Assembly: GCA_009760855.2 (NCBI GenBank)
Contig: WPIO01000015.1
Span: 2,134,001 to 2,198,000, forward strand
DNA length: 64,000 nt
DNA from: Cristatella mucedo
Taxonomy: Eukaryota > Bryozoa > Phylactolaemata > Cristatellidae
Direction of reading: 5' to 3'
Each line of letters starts with the position of its first letter. Positions within the stretch are counted from its first letter, which is position 1. Both the position numbers and the translations under genes were made by a program. The notes below the pieces were generated by a model that was not told the DNA's origin, did not search any database, and saw only the letters and a program-made list of their open reading frames with translations. Below, piece after piece: positions 34,601 to 46,100 of this stretch.

Positions 34601-37158
34601 CTCGATCAAAAGTGTTGGATACGGATAGGACAGGCAGGTCATGATGCATCTTGTATGAATATTTATAATAGATAAGTAGATTCGCTCTCAGGAGCTGCAC
34701 ACAAATGTCATTCACTAGCAGTTGTTGCTTGTGAAAAGATTGTGCTTTAGATCTAGCTTTACATGTATAGCTTCATTGAAATTATTGAGGAATCTGTAAA
34801 GTGCTTTGTGGTCTAAACTGAAAATACTGCCACTAAACAAAAAATCAGCAACTAATAGTGATATATTGCCTAATAATCTTGCCCAACGTCAATCCTTGTT
34901 TTTAGGCTTCTTCAACCACACAGTCCTTAGAGGCTCAACTTCGTGATGAGAAGGCAGCAAGTGTGGAACTTGGCGTCCGTGTTGCAAGGCTTGAAGTCCA
35001 AGTGACCGATGCTGTCACCAATAGCAGCCAACTAGTAAGTGATCGTGACTGCGCCAGTTGTCAAATCGTGAGATCAATTTAGCATATTTATTCTTTTTCC
35101 ACCCATCTCTTTATTTTGGACACGGGCAAGGTGCTGTGGAGATAAATCCATTTTTCCTACGAGCTTTAGATCACGTGCTTCATTTATAAATCGGATGCAT
35201 TGTGGTAAGATCTTGTTTGTGTTTGGTGGATTCAAACTTTTTGGTGGATTCATGTTTGTAATTTATACTTTTCCCCTCTGTAATTCATATAGTACTAGTC
35301 TTTTAGGCACGGGTTTAGAGGTAAAGTTCCGGAATGCCAAAAGAGTCAAACTTTAAAAAATTAGCCGATCACACGATCCGGCTACCCCTTTTGGCCATAG
35401 GACTACCTTATGAGGATGAGCATTACTTTCCATGACAGCATTTTTTGAGTGCATAGAAAGAGATTTAGTTCTCTTTAGGGTACTGTACAAATATCTTGCC
35501 ATTATTATTATTAATAATAGTATTGCCTTGTTACAGTATTTTCCAGCAGGACCTACGGGACTGTTAAGATTTTGCAGATCCGGCTCTCGGTGGAGCATTG
35601 CATATTCAATGATTTGTGGCTTGGTCGCGACCTGTCACTAGCTTGCCTGTCAACCAGATGGTGAGGCTGGTCCCCTGCAGTGACAGGAAATCCAACGTCA
35701 GTGAAAACTCTTAGCTGACTCCAGGAACCTACGGCAGAAAGGCAGGAATAACGTCAGCTGTTGCCAAATGTTAAAGTATCTAGGGTCGCAGATGAACACT
35801 GGCAGGGATCCTGAACCTATCGATGACCTGGGAGCAGCATAGCAGATTACGGTGCCCGACACCGATCAGGGAAGGCAGGTTGATTTAGATGGACTCTAAA
35901 CCGAGTGGCCCGAACTGTCGATTAGCGCAGCAAGTTCGAGTCGGTCTCTTGGTTTTCGGTACGTCTTAGACTACTAGACTGCTACATCTCTCGGATTCAT
36001 CGCATACAGCTGGTAAGCTCGGCTTGTCAATTGCTCCAGGCAGGCAGTAAGGTGCTCGCCCCGACCAAGGTCTGGCTGAGGTCGTGGGCTCGAGCGCCGA
36101 GGCAGGTGTAAAGAACCTGAATAGAGATTAAGTTCTCTTTGGGCGCTATACAAATGAATTGTATTTATTTATTATATTTATAGGACTTGACTTTGCTTAG
36201 CAGAGATTGGAGCAGGCAGGCCCACAAAAGTCAATCAGCACTAACATTTGCAAGCAAAGCAAAAGATTGAAACTAACGAAAACCAGAAATAACTTACTAC
36301 AGACCAAAAAAAAACAGTACAAGCGAATCCTTGCCTGCATGAGGCATCTTCCTGAAAGTAAAGCAAAGGTTAGCTGATGAAACGGTCTCATTTATATAGC
36401 AGCAGAAGAGCCTTAGCATCTAGCACTCAGCTTGCAGTGAGCAACAACAGGTTGCAGGACTGAAACCCACGGCCCGGGTCGTCGTTCGCTAACCATCGCT
36501 CGTGCGTTGCAGACTGCCGAGCTGGCTCTGGCCCTCGAGGCAGCAGCAGAAGCACAGCGAGCCCGGGCCGACCTGTCCGTGCTGCTTGCCGACAGCGAGC
36601 GGCTGGCGGCCGATGCACGGCTGCAGGCCGACGCTATCCACGCCGAGCTGCTCAAACAGGGCGCGGAGGCTGCCTCCAGGGAGCGCCAGGCTCGAGATGA
36701 ACTGGAGCAAGCGTGGCGAAGTGCCGCCACTTTAGAGGATCGACTGAGTGCTGCCCAGGAGCGAATCAGCGCCGAGGAGCGAGCTCGCATCACTCTGCAT
36801 AAGGTACCGCCCCTGCGGCATGTCCAGTGCTGAGCAGCGCTGACTGTGGCACACCTTCGCACGAGTGTTTAGTTGTTGTGCCAGTGCCTTTGGTGTGAAC
36901 CTGTGTGAGCATGCTCGCTCAGCAGGCAAGGCTGCAGTTTGTCCAATGATGATACATGGCTGATCAGTGTGAGATTTGAGTGACTCGAACAAAAACCAGT
37001 GTGAACTTTCCTATGCATGTATGTATGCTGTATGTATATATGTATCTCATTCTATTTATGTTTTATCTGTCTCTGCCTCAGTATCTCTTTCTCTATCTCT
37101 CTCACTCACTCTCTATCCCTCTATCTTTCTCTGTGGATGTGTGTCTGTCTGTGCGCCC

Positions 37159-37195
<37 letters not shown>

Positions 37196-40100
37196 TGTGT
37201 GTGTCTATTTATCTATGCATCCATCCATCCATCTACCCATCTACTCTGTCTGTCTGTCCGTCCGTTCGTCTGTCCTTCCATCAATGTATATATGAATCTA
37301 TCTTATCAATCTCTGTCTCTCTCTAACACACACGCATGCGCGCACATGCGCGCACACACACGCACACGTATATTGCTCTCAGCTATTCCTCCTAAGTAAT
37401 GCGAACATGCATGGGTATTGTATTTTGAACAGCTCGAAACAGGGGAGCAAGCAGTCGAAGACACTGTCACACAGCTGCAGGAGGAGAATGTAAGTTGGCA
37501 GGCACCAGGCATATCACAGCTGCCTAGGAACCTTGCAAATGCTCTTCGGCTGCCACGTGCATTCTCGTCACCTAGGTTCGGCTTGGTGCTAAACTGGAAG
37601 CGACAATGAGGCTTTGCAGCCAGGAAAAAGACGATCTTCGGGCACTGCTCAAGGACAAGGAGAGCGATCTGAAAGCTTCATTTGACTCGCTACTGAGGAT
37701 GCACGAGCAGTCGGTTGCCGACGCTGCTAAGCGGCTTGTTGATGCAGAGCAGCGGCACGCCACCGAGGCAAGTGTGCTCTGTCTGTGCCATGCATAAGCA
37801 CGCGACCCTCTCCCTTGGTGTGCTTAGTGTGCTTGCTTGCCCTCACTTTGCTGCAGACGTGATTTTCTTGTGTAAAAAAAAGTTAAAGATAGGCCAATGG
37901 GTAATCGCCTGCTTTTGGACTCGAGCTGACTACCGGGAGCGTGAAGTGCATGCAAGCTTCTCATCCGTGGGCAAAGACGAGGTGCACGTCGTCTGCTTGA
38001 ATAGCTCGTGTGTCAGATGCCTGTTGCTTCGGCTTGGCTAGTGTTCCACTCTTGCTTAGCTACTAGCCATGTTCTAAGTGGGTGCAGAGCTGCTCGCCTG
38101 AGCTGCAGCTCCGCAAGGAGCGAGCAGGTCTGCAGCTGCACACTGCACACTGCGGCTTTGGCACCGGCCACTGAGCTATTCGAACGACCCAGTTAGTTTC
38201 ATGTTGTCGCTGCTTCACCGAGCTCTGCCCTGGCAACCGGTCCACTGCGGGCGCACCTCCGAAGTCGGCTCGGCCTCTTTTCTGTCTTTCCGCCGAACGA
38301 TAGCCATCGCGCCGACGCGCCGTTGACAGGCTTCTCTCTGTCAAGAGGAACTGGCTGCAGGCAGGAGCCGAGAAGCCGCGCTGCAGTCGGCACTGGCTGA
38401 CAGCGCTGCAAGGCTTCTCGAGGACGAGGAAAGAGCGAAGGAACTGGTCGGCGCCGCCGAAGCGGCCAAGCGCGGCGACGAGCAAACGCTGCGCCAGCTC
38501 GGCGAGAGGGTGAGCTGCCTTGCACAGCAGCCCGAGCGAGCCGACGACTCGATTTTTTCGACTGAGAACTTGGTTTTCCTTTTTCTCATTTCGCTTGCAC
38601 TGCCATCATGAGGTGTATTGGATGTGGGCAGGCCTGGGCGCTGCTGCCAGTGACCCGTGCCGAGCCGGTTGGCTTTTATCGAGTGGGAGGAGCTCGCGGC
38701 ATTGCAGCGACGTTCCTCGGCCCCCCTCGGCCTCCCCCCCCCCCCCCCCCCCCGCAGCATCTGGAGAAGACGTCAGCATGGCTCACCTCGTGTCACGCCT
38801 CTCAATCTGTTGTACAGCTGAAGGCGGAGGAGGGCGCACGGCTGAGCGAGCAAGCGAGAGCCGACACTCTGGACCGGAAGCTGGCCGCTGCCGAGGCCGC
38901 GCTGTCCGAAAGTCGCGCTCAGCTGGAGCACGTGCAGGGGATGCTGGAGGAGGAGCGCAGCAGGATGTCGCTCGTCGAGCGCGAGCTCTCCGTATCGGTA
39001 GGTGCTTGTCCTCCCCATGCCAACAGCGGCTAGCAGGCTTGTGGGGGAGTGGCCAGGGAGTCGTTGTCCACCGGTGTGGGAGGCAGCTTGGCTATGCTCG
39101 GCTCCGGAGGCTGCATGTAGCACGCTTCTTCGTCTACTGTCCAGCCTTGGCTAGCTGCTGTGTTTGTACATCTAGCCAGCCGCTCAGGCCCGTTTGCGTT
39201 CAGGCCAAGCCCTAGGCGTGGACTGTGTGCACACCGGCAGGGCTCTTTGTCGCATGCCGTTCGTGCGATCTCGCTGCCAACTCGGCTGCAGCTGTGGCCG
39301 CAGTGTCCGTTGCTCGTTGCCGGTCAGGCGGTGTGGCTTGCCCTGGGCCGCCATGAAGGCAGCCCGCAGATTTTGCAATGCTCCCTATCGAGCCTTGCAC
39401 CACCAGCCCCTGGCACCCCTGTCCTGAGGGTATGGTCCTTCCACCCACTTCCCTTCATGTTTCCCTTTCCCTTCTCCTCCTTAAGCAGTTACCTGGCCAA
39501 CGGTGGTTAATTGCTGTGCCGAAGCATGGCGCCCCTGACATTTTGGTGCCGAGGCATGCGGTGTGGTTTCACCCCATTGTCACTTGCGTCATGTCAGGAA
39601 GATCGGCCAGCCGTCTGACTGTCCGGTTGCAATGCGCTCTACAAGCTTTACCAGTGCCATGACTTACGAATGACTCAGTCACCCTTTCATGCTGAAGCCA
39701 TGCTCTTTTTGGATTATTTGCTTGGCCGCATATGATTAAAGCAGACTACTTGGGTGGAGGACAGAGCAAGCAAACAGAAAGTGATTGAAAGTAAAGCTGG
39801 CAGAGCGGCTGCCGGGACCGCAGGCATGATAGGATCACTGTGGTTCTAGTTAGCAATTGCAGATATACCTTGCAAGCATTCATAGCTACGATACGAGCTA
39901 TACCTATACTGTAGTACTATACTACGATATGCCTCGCTGAACCCATCGAGCGTCTGCAGCCGTGACGATGCTGGCGCAGCAGTAGTGTGGTCGCCCATGT
40001 CTCGTGTGCTCACAGCTCTCGGGCTCTCTCATCGACAAATGATTGCTTTGCATTATAATTCATTTATAAGATGGACTCAGTGGGGTATTGCTCGATTGCT

Positions 40101-43100
40101 TCGCCTCGCCTCTCAGTCCAGTGCTTGCCGAGCAGCGCCGGATTTTTCGCACATCGCCCCTCCTTCGCACGCTGGCGCGCTCTGCCATTTGGAGACATTG
40201 ACCGCGACGCATCACTGTGACCGCTCTGCGCTCGGCACTCACTTGGTGAGCGTTGGTCGTCATTGGAGCTGGCTCGACAGCTTGTACGACTCTAGTGCAA
40301 AGCATCATTGGGCACTGCTCTGCAAGCATGCTGCTTCTGTCCTTAGAGGGAAGACATGGCGAGTGCCAAGGCGCAGTCCTCTGCCTCGACTGCCGATCTC
40401 CGACAGAGGCTCGCCTCGGCAGAGCAGGCTCTGGCCGTCTGCCAGTCAGACCTCGCTGCAGCACAAAGGCAGCTCTCGGAGGGCAAAGACACAGCTGCAC
40501 AGCTAGAGAGGGAGCTTGCCCTGTCGGTAATACCATTAGGCTGACCTTGTCTGACTTGCTTCTCTTCTACCCTATGTAAAGTGTGTAGATAGAGGTTCAG
40601 TTCTCGTATGACACTGACCGAATTTCTTATTATCATTATGTTTTTTTAGCATTATCGTGCATGCATGTGGTACATTGCCGTGCTGCAGCAGTTTGCTTAC
40701 TTTATGCGACTGTCGTTTGGCGTAGTCATGACGTTGATTTAGCAGACCAGCTCCGCTGCCTTTGCCAGGGTAGCAGCATTGTCTTCCTGCTGTTAAGATG
40801 ATTCGCTCTTTACAAAGTCATATGAGCTTGTTTCTGCCGTGATGCGTGACCATGCTTTTTTCAAAACTTTTGACCGTGCAGCAGATGCAAGTGGTATTTC
40901 TTCAGATGCACAAGTGACGGACTCATGAATGGTCGGAAATGCAGCTTGCATATATAATTCCATTGCATAGTGCCCTAAAAGAACCTATTCTCTATTCAGG
41001 CGCTTCACATATGCCACAGGGCTCGAGCCCACGACGTGGGTCATCAAATGCAATCACCTTGATCTCGGTCGTTAAAGGCGAGCACCTTAACCCCTTGGCC
41101 AAACCAGGGCAGCTTATAGATAATGTTACATCATTCGATAGCGACAGTCTCAGTTTCTGTATATAGTTCCTCCTAGTGGCCCCCCTTTTTGTTTTACCTC
41201 CGGGATGCTTGACGCCATGACGTAGGAATGGAGTCCAAGTCAGGGCAGACACTTGAGCCCGACGAACGCCTTTGACTTGGCACTCGTTTTGAAGGCTCTT
41301 GGTGACGTCTTATTGTAAAAAAGAAAACGACAGTTGTTGTGACGTTCGAGCGGCAGCTGTGAAGGCAATTCGCTTGCCTAAAATGCCAGCTGTCGGTGCT
41401 GAGCCGAGCACGAAAATACAGCGAGACAGCGACAACGCTTTTCATTGAAGCTCCTGTAGCTGCGATTTCGTAGCCGTCGCGGCCGGTTGCCAGTTCTGTA
41501 AGAGCGACTGTCCTTTTTTGTCTGCAGTCAAGGTCGCACGAAGAAGCTCATGCCTCGCTCAATGCTCTGTTCACCAAGTCCCAGAGAGACCTGGAAGCCA
41601 CGAAGCAGGTACGAGCAGCATCGAACGCGCAGCACCTGTGTAGGCTTGCAGTGCAGGCTCAGCGCCATTGCCTCAGCCACTGCCCACTCGGCAACACGTG
41701 AGGCCACCCTGCTGGCCTCTCGTGTTGCCGACGCGCGACCTTGTGCAAGCAGCACCTCGTGCAAGCAGCACCACTCCACGCTCCTCCGTTAGCTTTAAAC
41801 TGCGTCGTGTCCTCGCCAGAGCTTGGGTTCGGTCGTCTAGCCGGCGCTGCGATGAGCGCTCTCGAGGTGGCCCAGGATCTGGCGCGCCTGGTGCCGACTG
41901 GCGTTGGCTGTCGAAGGCCGAGTAAACGGCCCTCGGCCGTACGCGCGGCTGCCGGAACAGAACCGGAAGCCGCTGCTCTCGGCTTCGGGAGGCGCGAGGC
42001 TGCTCACGCTGGCGCCCTTGCTGCAGGAGCTGCTTGCCGAGAGGTCCAGGCTGGAGCAAGAGGTTCACACCTACAGGCAGCTACTGGAGGTAGGTCTCGC
42101 ATTCTCGCTCGCGGCAGCCACCGCTGTTAGCAGCTAGGTGCTCACTCGTCGGTTGCACCACCTGGCAACGGCAGCATTCCTTGGTCTCACCACTTTGGCA
42201 TTCGTGGCAGCAGCAGCAGGGTCAGTGTCAGGGTCAGTGTCACCGTAGCAATGCTAGCCACTGAACAGCTGACGAGGTGAACGAATCAAGCCTGGCAGCA
42301 CTCGGTTGCTGAACTTGCTCGATGCTTTGTCATATAGTCGTTGCATTATCGGTTTGGCGTTGGAGCCTTGATGGTAGACTGGAGGAAGGGAAGGTGAATG
42401 GAGCACTGGCTGCTCGCTTCGATCTGCGCTTCCGTGTTCGAATGCGAGGCACTTGTGAGGCGTGCAACTAGCTGTTTGCTTCTGCGCTGTGACACTTGTG
42501 TAAAAACAAAAAGTTAAAACACATGTGCTCTTCGGAGCATTTGCTGGGTCTACTATACCAATATTCATTTGTGTAGAAGAGAACTTAATTTCTATTCAGG
42601 TGCTTTACACGTGCCATTGGGCTCGAGCCCATGACCTCGGCCAGACCTTGGGCGGGGGCGAGCACCTTAACCACTGGGCCAAACCAGTGATCGGCGTGTA
42701 TTGTTCTTTGTGTGCTTATGTGTGCTGACACTGTGCATGAGATAGCTAACCAATTGACATGCTTTCTTTCCAGCAAATATGAAGTGCCTAGAAAGAGATT
42801 TAGTTCTTTTAGGGTGCTATGCAAATTTCTTATTACTTTTGTTATTATTATTAGCCGTTTTGTCAAGTCGATACAGGATTACCAGCGGATCATACTATGA
42901 AAGCTTGCTCCTAGTGCGGTACACTTAGTGCTGCATGCCCCACTGCCTAGCGATGGTGTGCACACGTGCTTGCACACGCACATGCCCCATTGGACGCCCT
43001 CTTGTGCTTGCACGCACCGATGTTTTGCTGCTGCCTCGTTTGCAGCCCGCTGAGATCATGTGCTTGTTCGCTGGTCCTTGCAGGAGACAGAGCGAGCCGC

Positions 43101-46100
43101 TACCATCAACGCTGCCGAGCTGCAGATTGCATGCTCCGAAAAGGAGCAGCTGATCATCCAGATGGGAAAAGAGCTGGATAGCGTTCGCAGCACCAGGAAC
43201 TCTCTCGAACAGGTATGCAGCAGCAGCAGCGGTCGCAGCCTTAGCGTCACGCATGCTCTGACGATCCCACTCAGTGAATGCACTGTTTTGAGCCCAGTGC
43301 GCGATAGCAGGAGATACCAGCCTAACATGTGGGCGAATCGAGCAATGCCTTGCAGGCAAGCAGAGTCAGTGCAATGTCTCGTGCAATAGCTGGCCCTTGG
43401 TTGCACGGCATGCTGTGCAGAGCCATTAGGAAGTAGAAGCATGCAGCCGGTGCTAACGATGAGCTAAACTACTTGTTATGCCCTAATTTAGTGCCTGTGT
43501 CTTTCTGTTCTGCTCCTGCTTGGTCTTGCCTGTTTCTCGGTTAGTTTTTGTCACGCCCTTCTCTCATCTAGTTTGGCATCATACAGCGTACTTTACTGTT
43601 CTTTTTCTTGCGTATGTCCGTATCAGCACGAGCCACAGAGATCAATTTGCAGCTATCAAAACCGTGGCAAGGGCGGGTGCCACTCGCTTACGAGCCCATA
43701 GTGTGTTGATCGACGAGGTGTGCGCATACCGGTTCATACTTTGTTGTTGTCGCCGGAGTGCTGCCTCGCCGCATAGCAGCAGCAGCAGCATAGCCATACA
43801 CTCGCACCGTCGGCTATGCCTTGCTACGGGTGCATTTATATCAAACTCGAGCCGGACGCCAAGGCATCGAGAGGGCCACGAGAGCAAGCTGGCATGAGTT
43901 TTACTAGCCACCTGGCATAGTGCATTTGAGTGCCGGTGGCAGTGACATTCGACGTCCTATGTACGATGTCAGATCCCCGTAGCAGGCTGCCTTTACTAGG
44001 CATAACCAGGCACAGTTTTTGGTGGTAGTAGACACTGGTACAGTTGGTTGACACTGGTGGTATGTGCAAGCTCACATGCGATCGCTCGAAAGCGCTCACA
44101 CGGCCATGGAAGCATGTGGCAGCGATTGGCTGCAAGTTGCCGTAGCTGAGACACGTCGGTGTTCATTTGACTGCTCTTTGCTACTGCCCCGGCTGGCAGA
44201 TTGATCACTCACCGGTTGGCAGGCCATGTTAGATGGGGATGGGGCTCGCCCCGACTCGACATCCGGTGCTGTGTGCCTAATCACCGCTTTCGTTTTCCTT
44301 TGCATAGGAGCTGAACTCCGTCAAAGACGATCTTGCTCGGTGCCAATCTGACCTTGACAGTGCAGTCAAAGAGAAAGCAGCCCTGGCAAGCAGCTCTGTG
44401 CGTGGGGCGGCGGGGCAGTTCAGTCGCTCGTGTTGCGTTTATGTGCAGCGCCCGTGTGTCACGTCGTGTGCTCGGCTGCAGCCGTGCTGTCTGCACTTGT
44501 CTGTGTGATCGTTCGTTTTGCGTTGGCCGAGCTTGCGTCGGACAACTTGCTGGCGGCAGACATGCACGCCCTCTCGGCCGGTCGCAGTGCCGATTGGAGC
44601 CAGCTGACCTTGCAGTTAGCTGCCAATGGTTGTCAGCGCGCTCAGCATGGCTGCGGCTTGGAGATTAATCGTTGCTGTCGGCAACGTTCGGCAGGCCTGC
44701 CTGAGCGGCAAACTCGGCGAGGTGACGGAGAGGTGCGAGCGACTCGAGCTTCGAGCAACGGAGGTGACCGCTGAAAAAAGCTCTCTCAAGTTGGCGCTTG
44801 AACGGAAAACGGTGGAGAGTGAAGAGGTGAGTGAGGAGCTTTTCGGCTTCCGCCGTAAATCTGCTCCCGGGCCGCTAAAAACTGCTCTCCAGGCTGCTGC
44901 CTGGCCGATCTTCGGTCGGAAATATATCGCAACATCGTTTCTCCCGCTCTTTGCTCGGCTCTCACTCGCTGACCCCCCACGCGGCACGACATGGCTTATA
45001 TGTAATATATATATATATATATATTTATTTATATATATATAATTCATTTATATAGCGCCCTAAGAGAACCTAATCTCTATTCAGGCGCTTCACATATGCC
45101 TCGGGGCTCGAGCCCACGACCTTAGTCAGACCTTGGTCGGGCGAGCACCTTAACCGCTAGACCAAACCAGCTCGGCTTGGTGCCTACGTATCGATTTGAA
45201 CTGCTAGCCGCACCAGCCTCGCTCTCCTCGTGCCAGCTTCAAGTTCTCTTAAGACGATGCATTGGCTCGTTCTGTTCGTTCCCCTAAAGACCGTTGGCGG
45301 CAAGGTGCTTAAACTCGGCAGCTGCTAGACTTCGGAACTCACTTCGGCAATTCTCATGCAACGACACCTATGCTCCTTCGGTCAGCTCTTGCGCATCCTT
45401 TCCTAGCCTAGTAGCATAGACGTATTAGCGTCCTGTGCTGCTACATATATGCTAGTCACGTGCTGGACTGCCTTTCTTACTTAGCTATGGCTCTCGTTTT
45501 CTCTTAGTTGCATGAAACGAAGGCTGTTTGCTAGCTTATGAGTACCGAAAGGGAGTTAAACTTTGAGTGCGCTCTATAAAAGTCTTCAGAATGACACCCT
45601 CTTGGTCTTGGTGACTCTGTGGAGTCAGTGACGGAGATACGTGCATGCGCTACACGTGCACTGCCCAGATCATGGGTTCGAGTCCTGCAGCTGGAAATCC
45701 TCCGTTGCCCACTGTAAGCGGGAGTGATGGCTGCTGCAGCTCTCCTGCTGCCATGCAAACGAGGCAGTTGGACCAGTCAGCGATTGCTTTTTACTTTTTT
45801 TCTTCCTTTTGCCTTTGGCCCGGTACAGTCGTGACCGAAGGATCAGGTTCCGCCAGCCGTAAACCCCTGCTTACGTCCCGAGGCCGACGCTACTCTTGGC
45901 CATCTGCTCGTCGCTTTGCGACTGGCTTCTGTTGCCATGTCGCTCGGCGTCGCCAGCGCTCCGAGCCGTGTTTCCAGCTCGAGCGGACACACGCGGAGGC
46001 GCTGGACCAGCTGGCCAGGCGCACGGCAGCGGAGCGCTCGGCCGTGCTGGCCGAGCAGGCGAAGAGCCTGCAGGCTAAGTTCGACGCCCTGCTCAACGAG

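Noticed and set aside
36985-37370. Cys/Ser-rich frames around 37 kb, resembling a secreted cysteine-rich peptide
   Set aside because: Produced by (GT)n, (TCTG)n and (ATCC)n microsatellites; three overlapping frames give similar low-complexity products.
45645-45977. Upstream extension of EEA1 exon 18 as coding
   Set aside because: The frame is open but reads through SINE2 and a TTTCCAG acceptor; coiled-coil character begins only at 45978.
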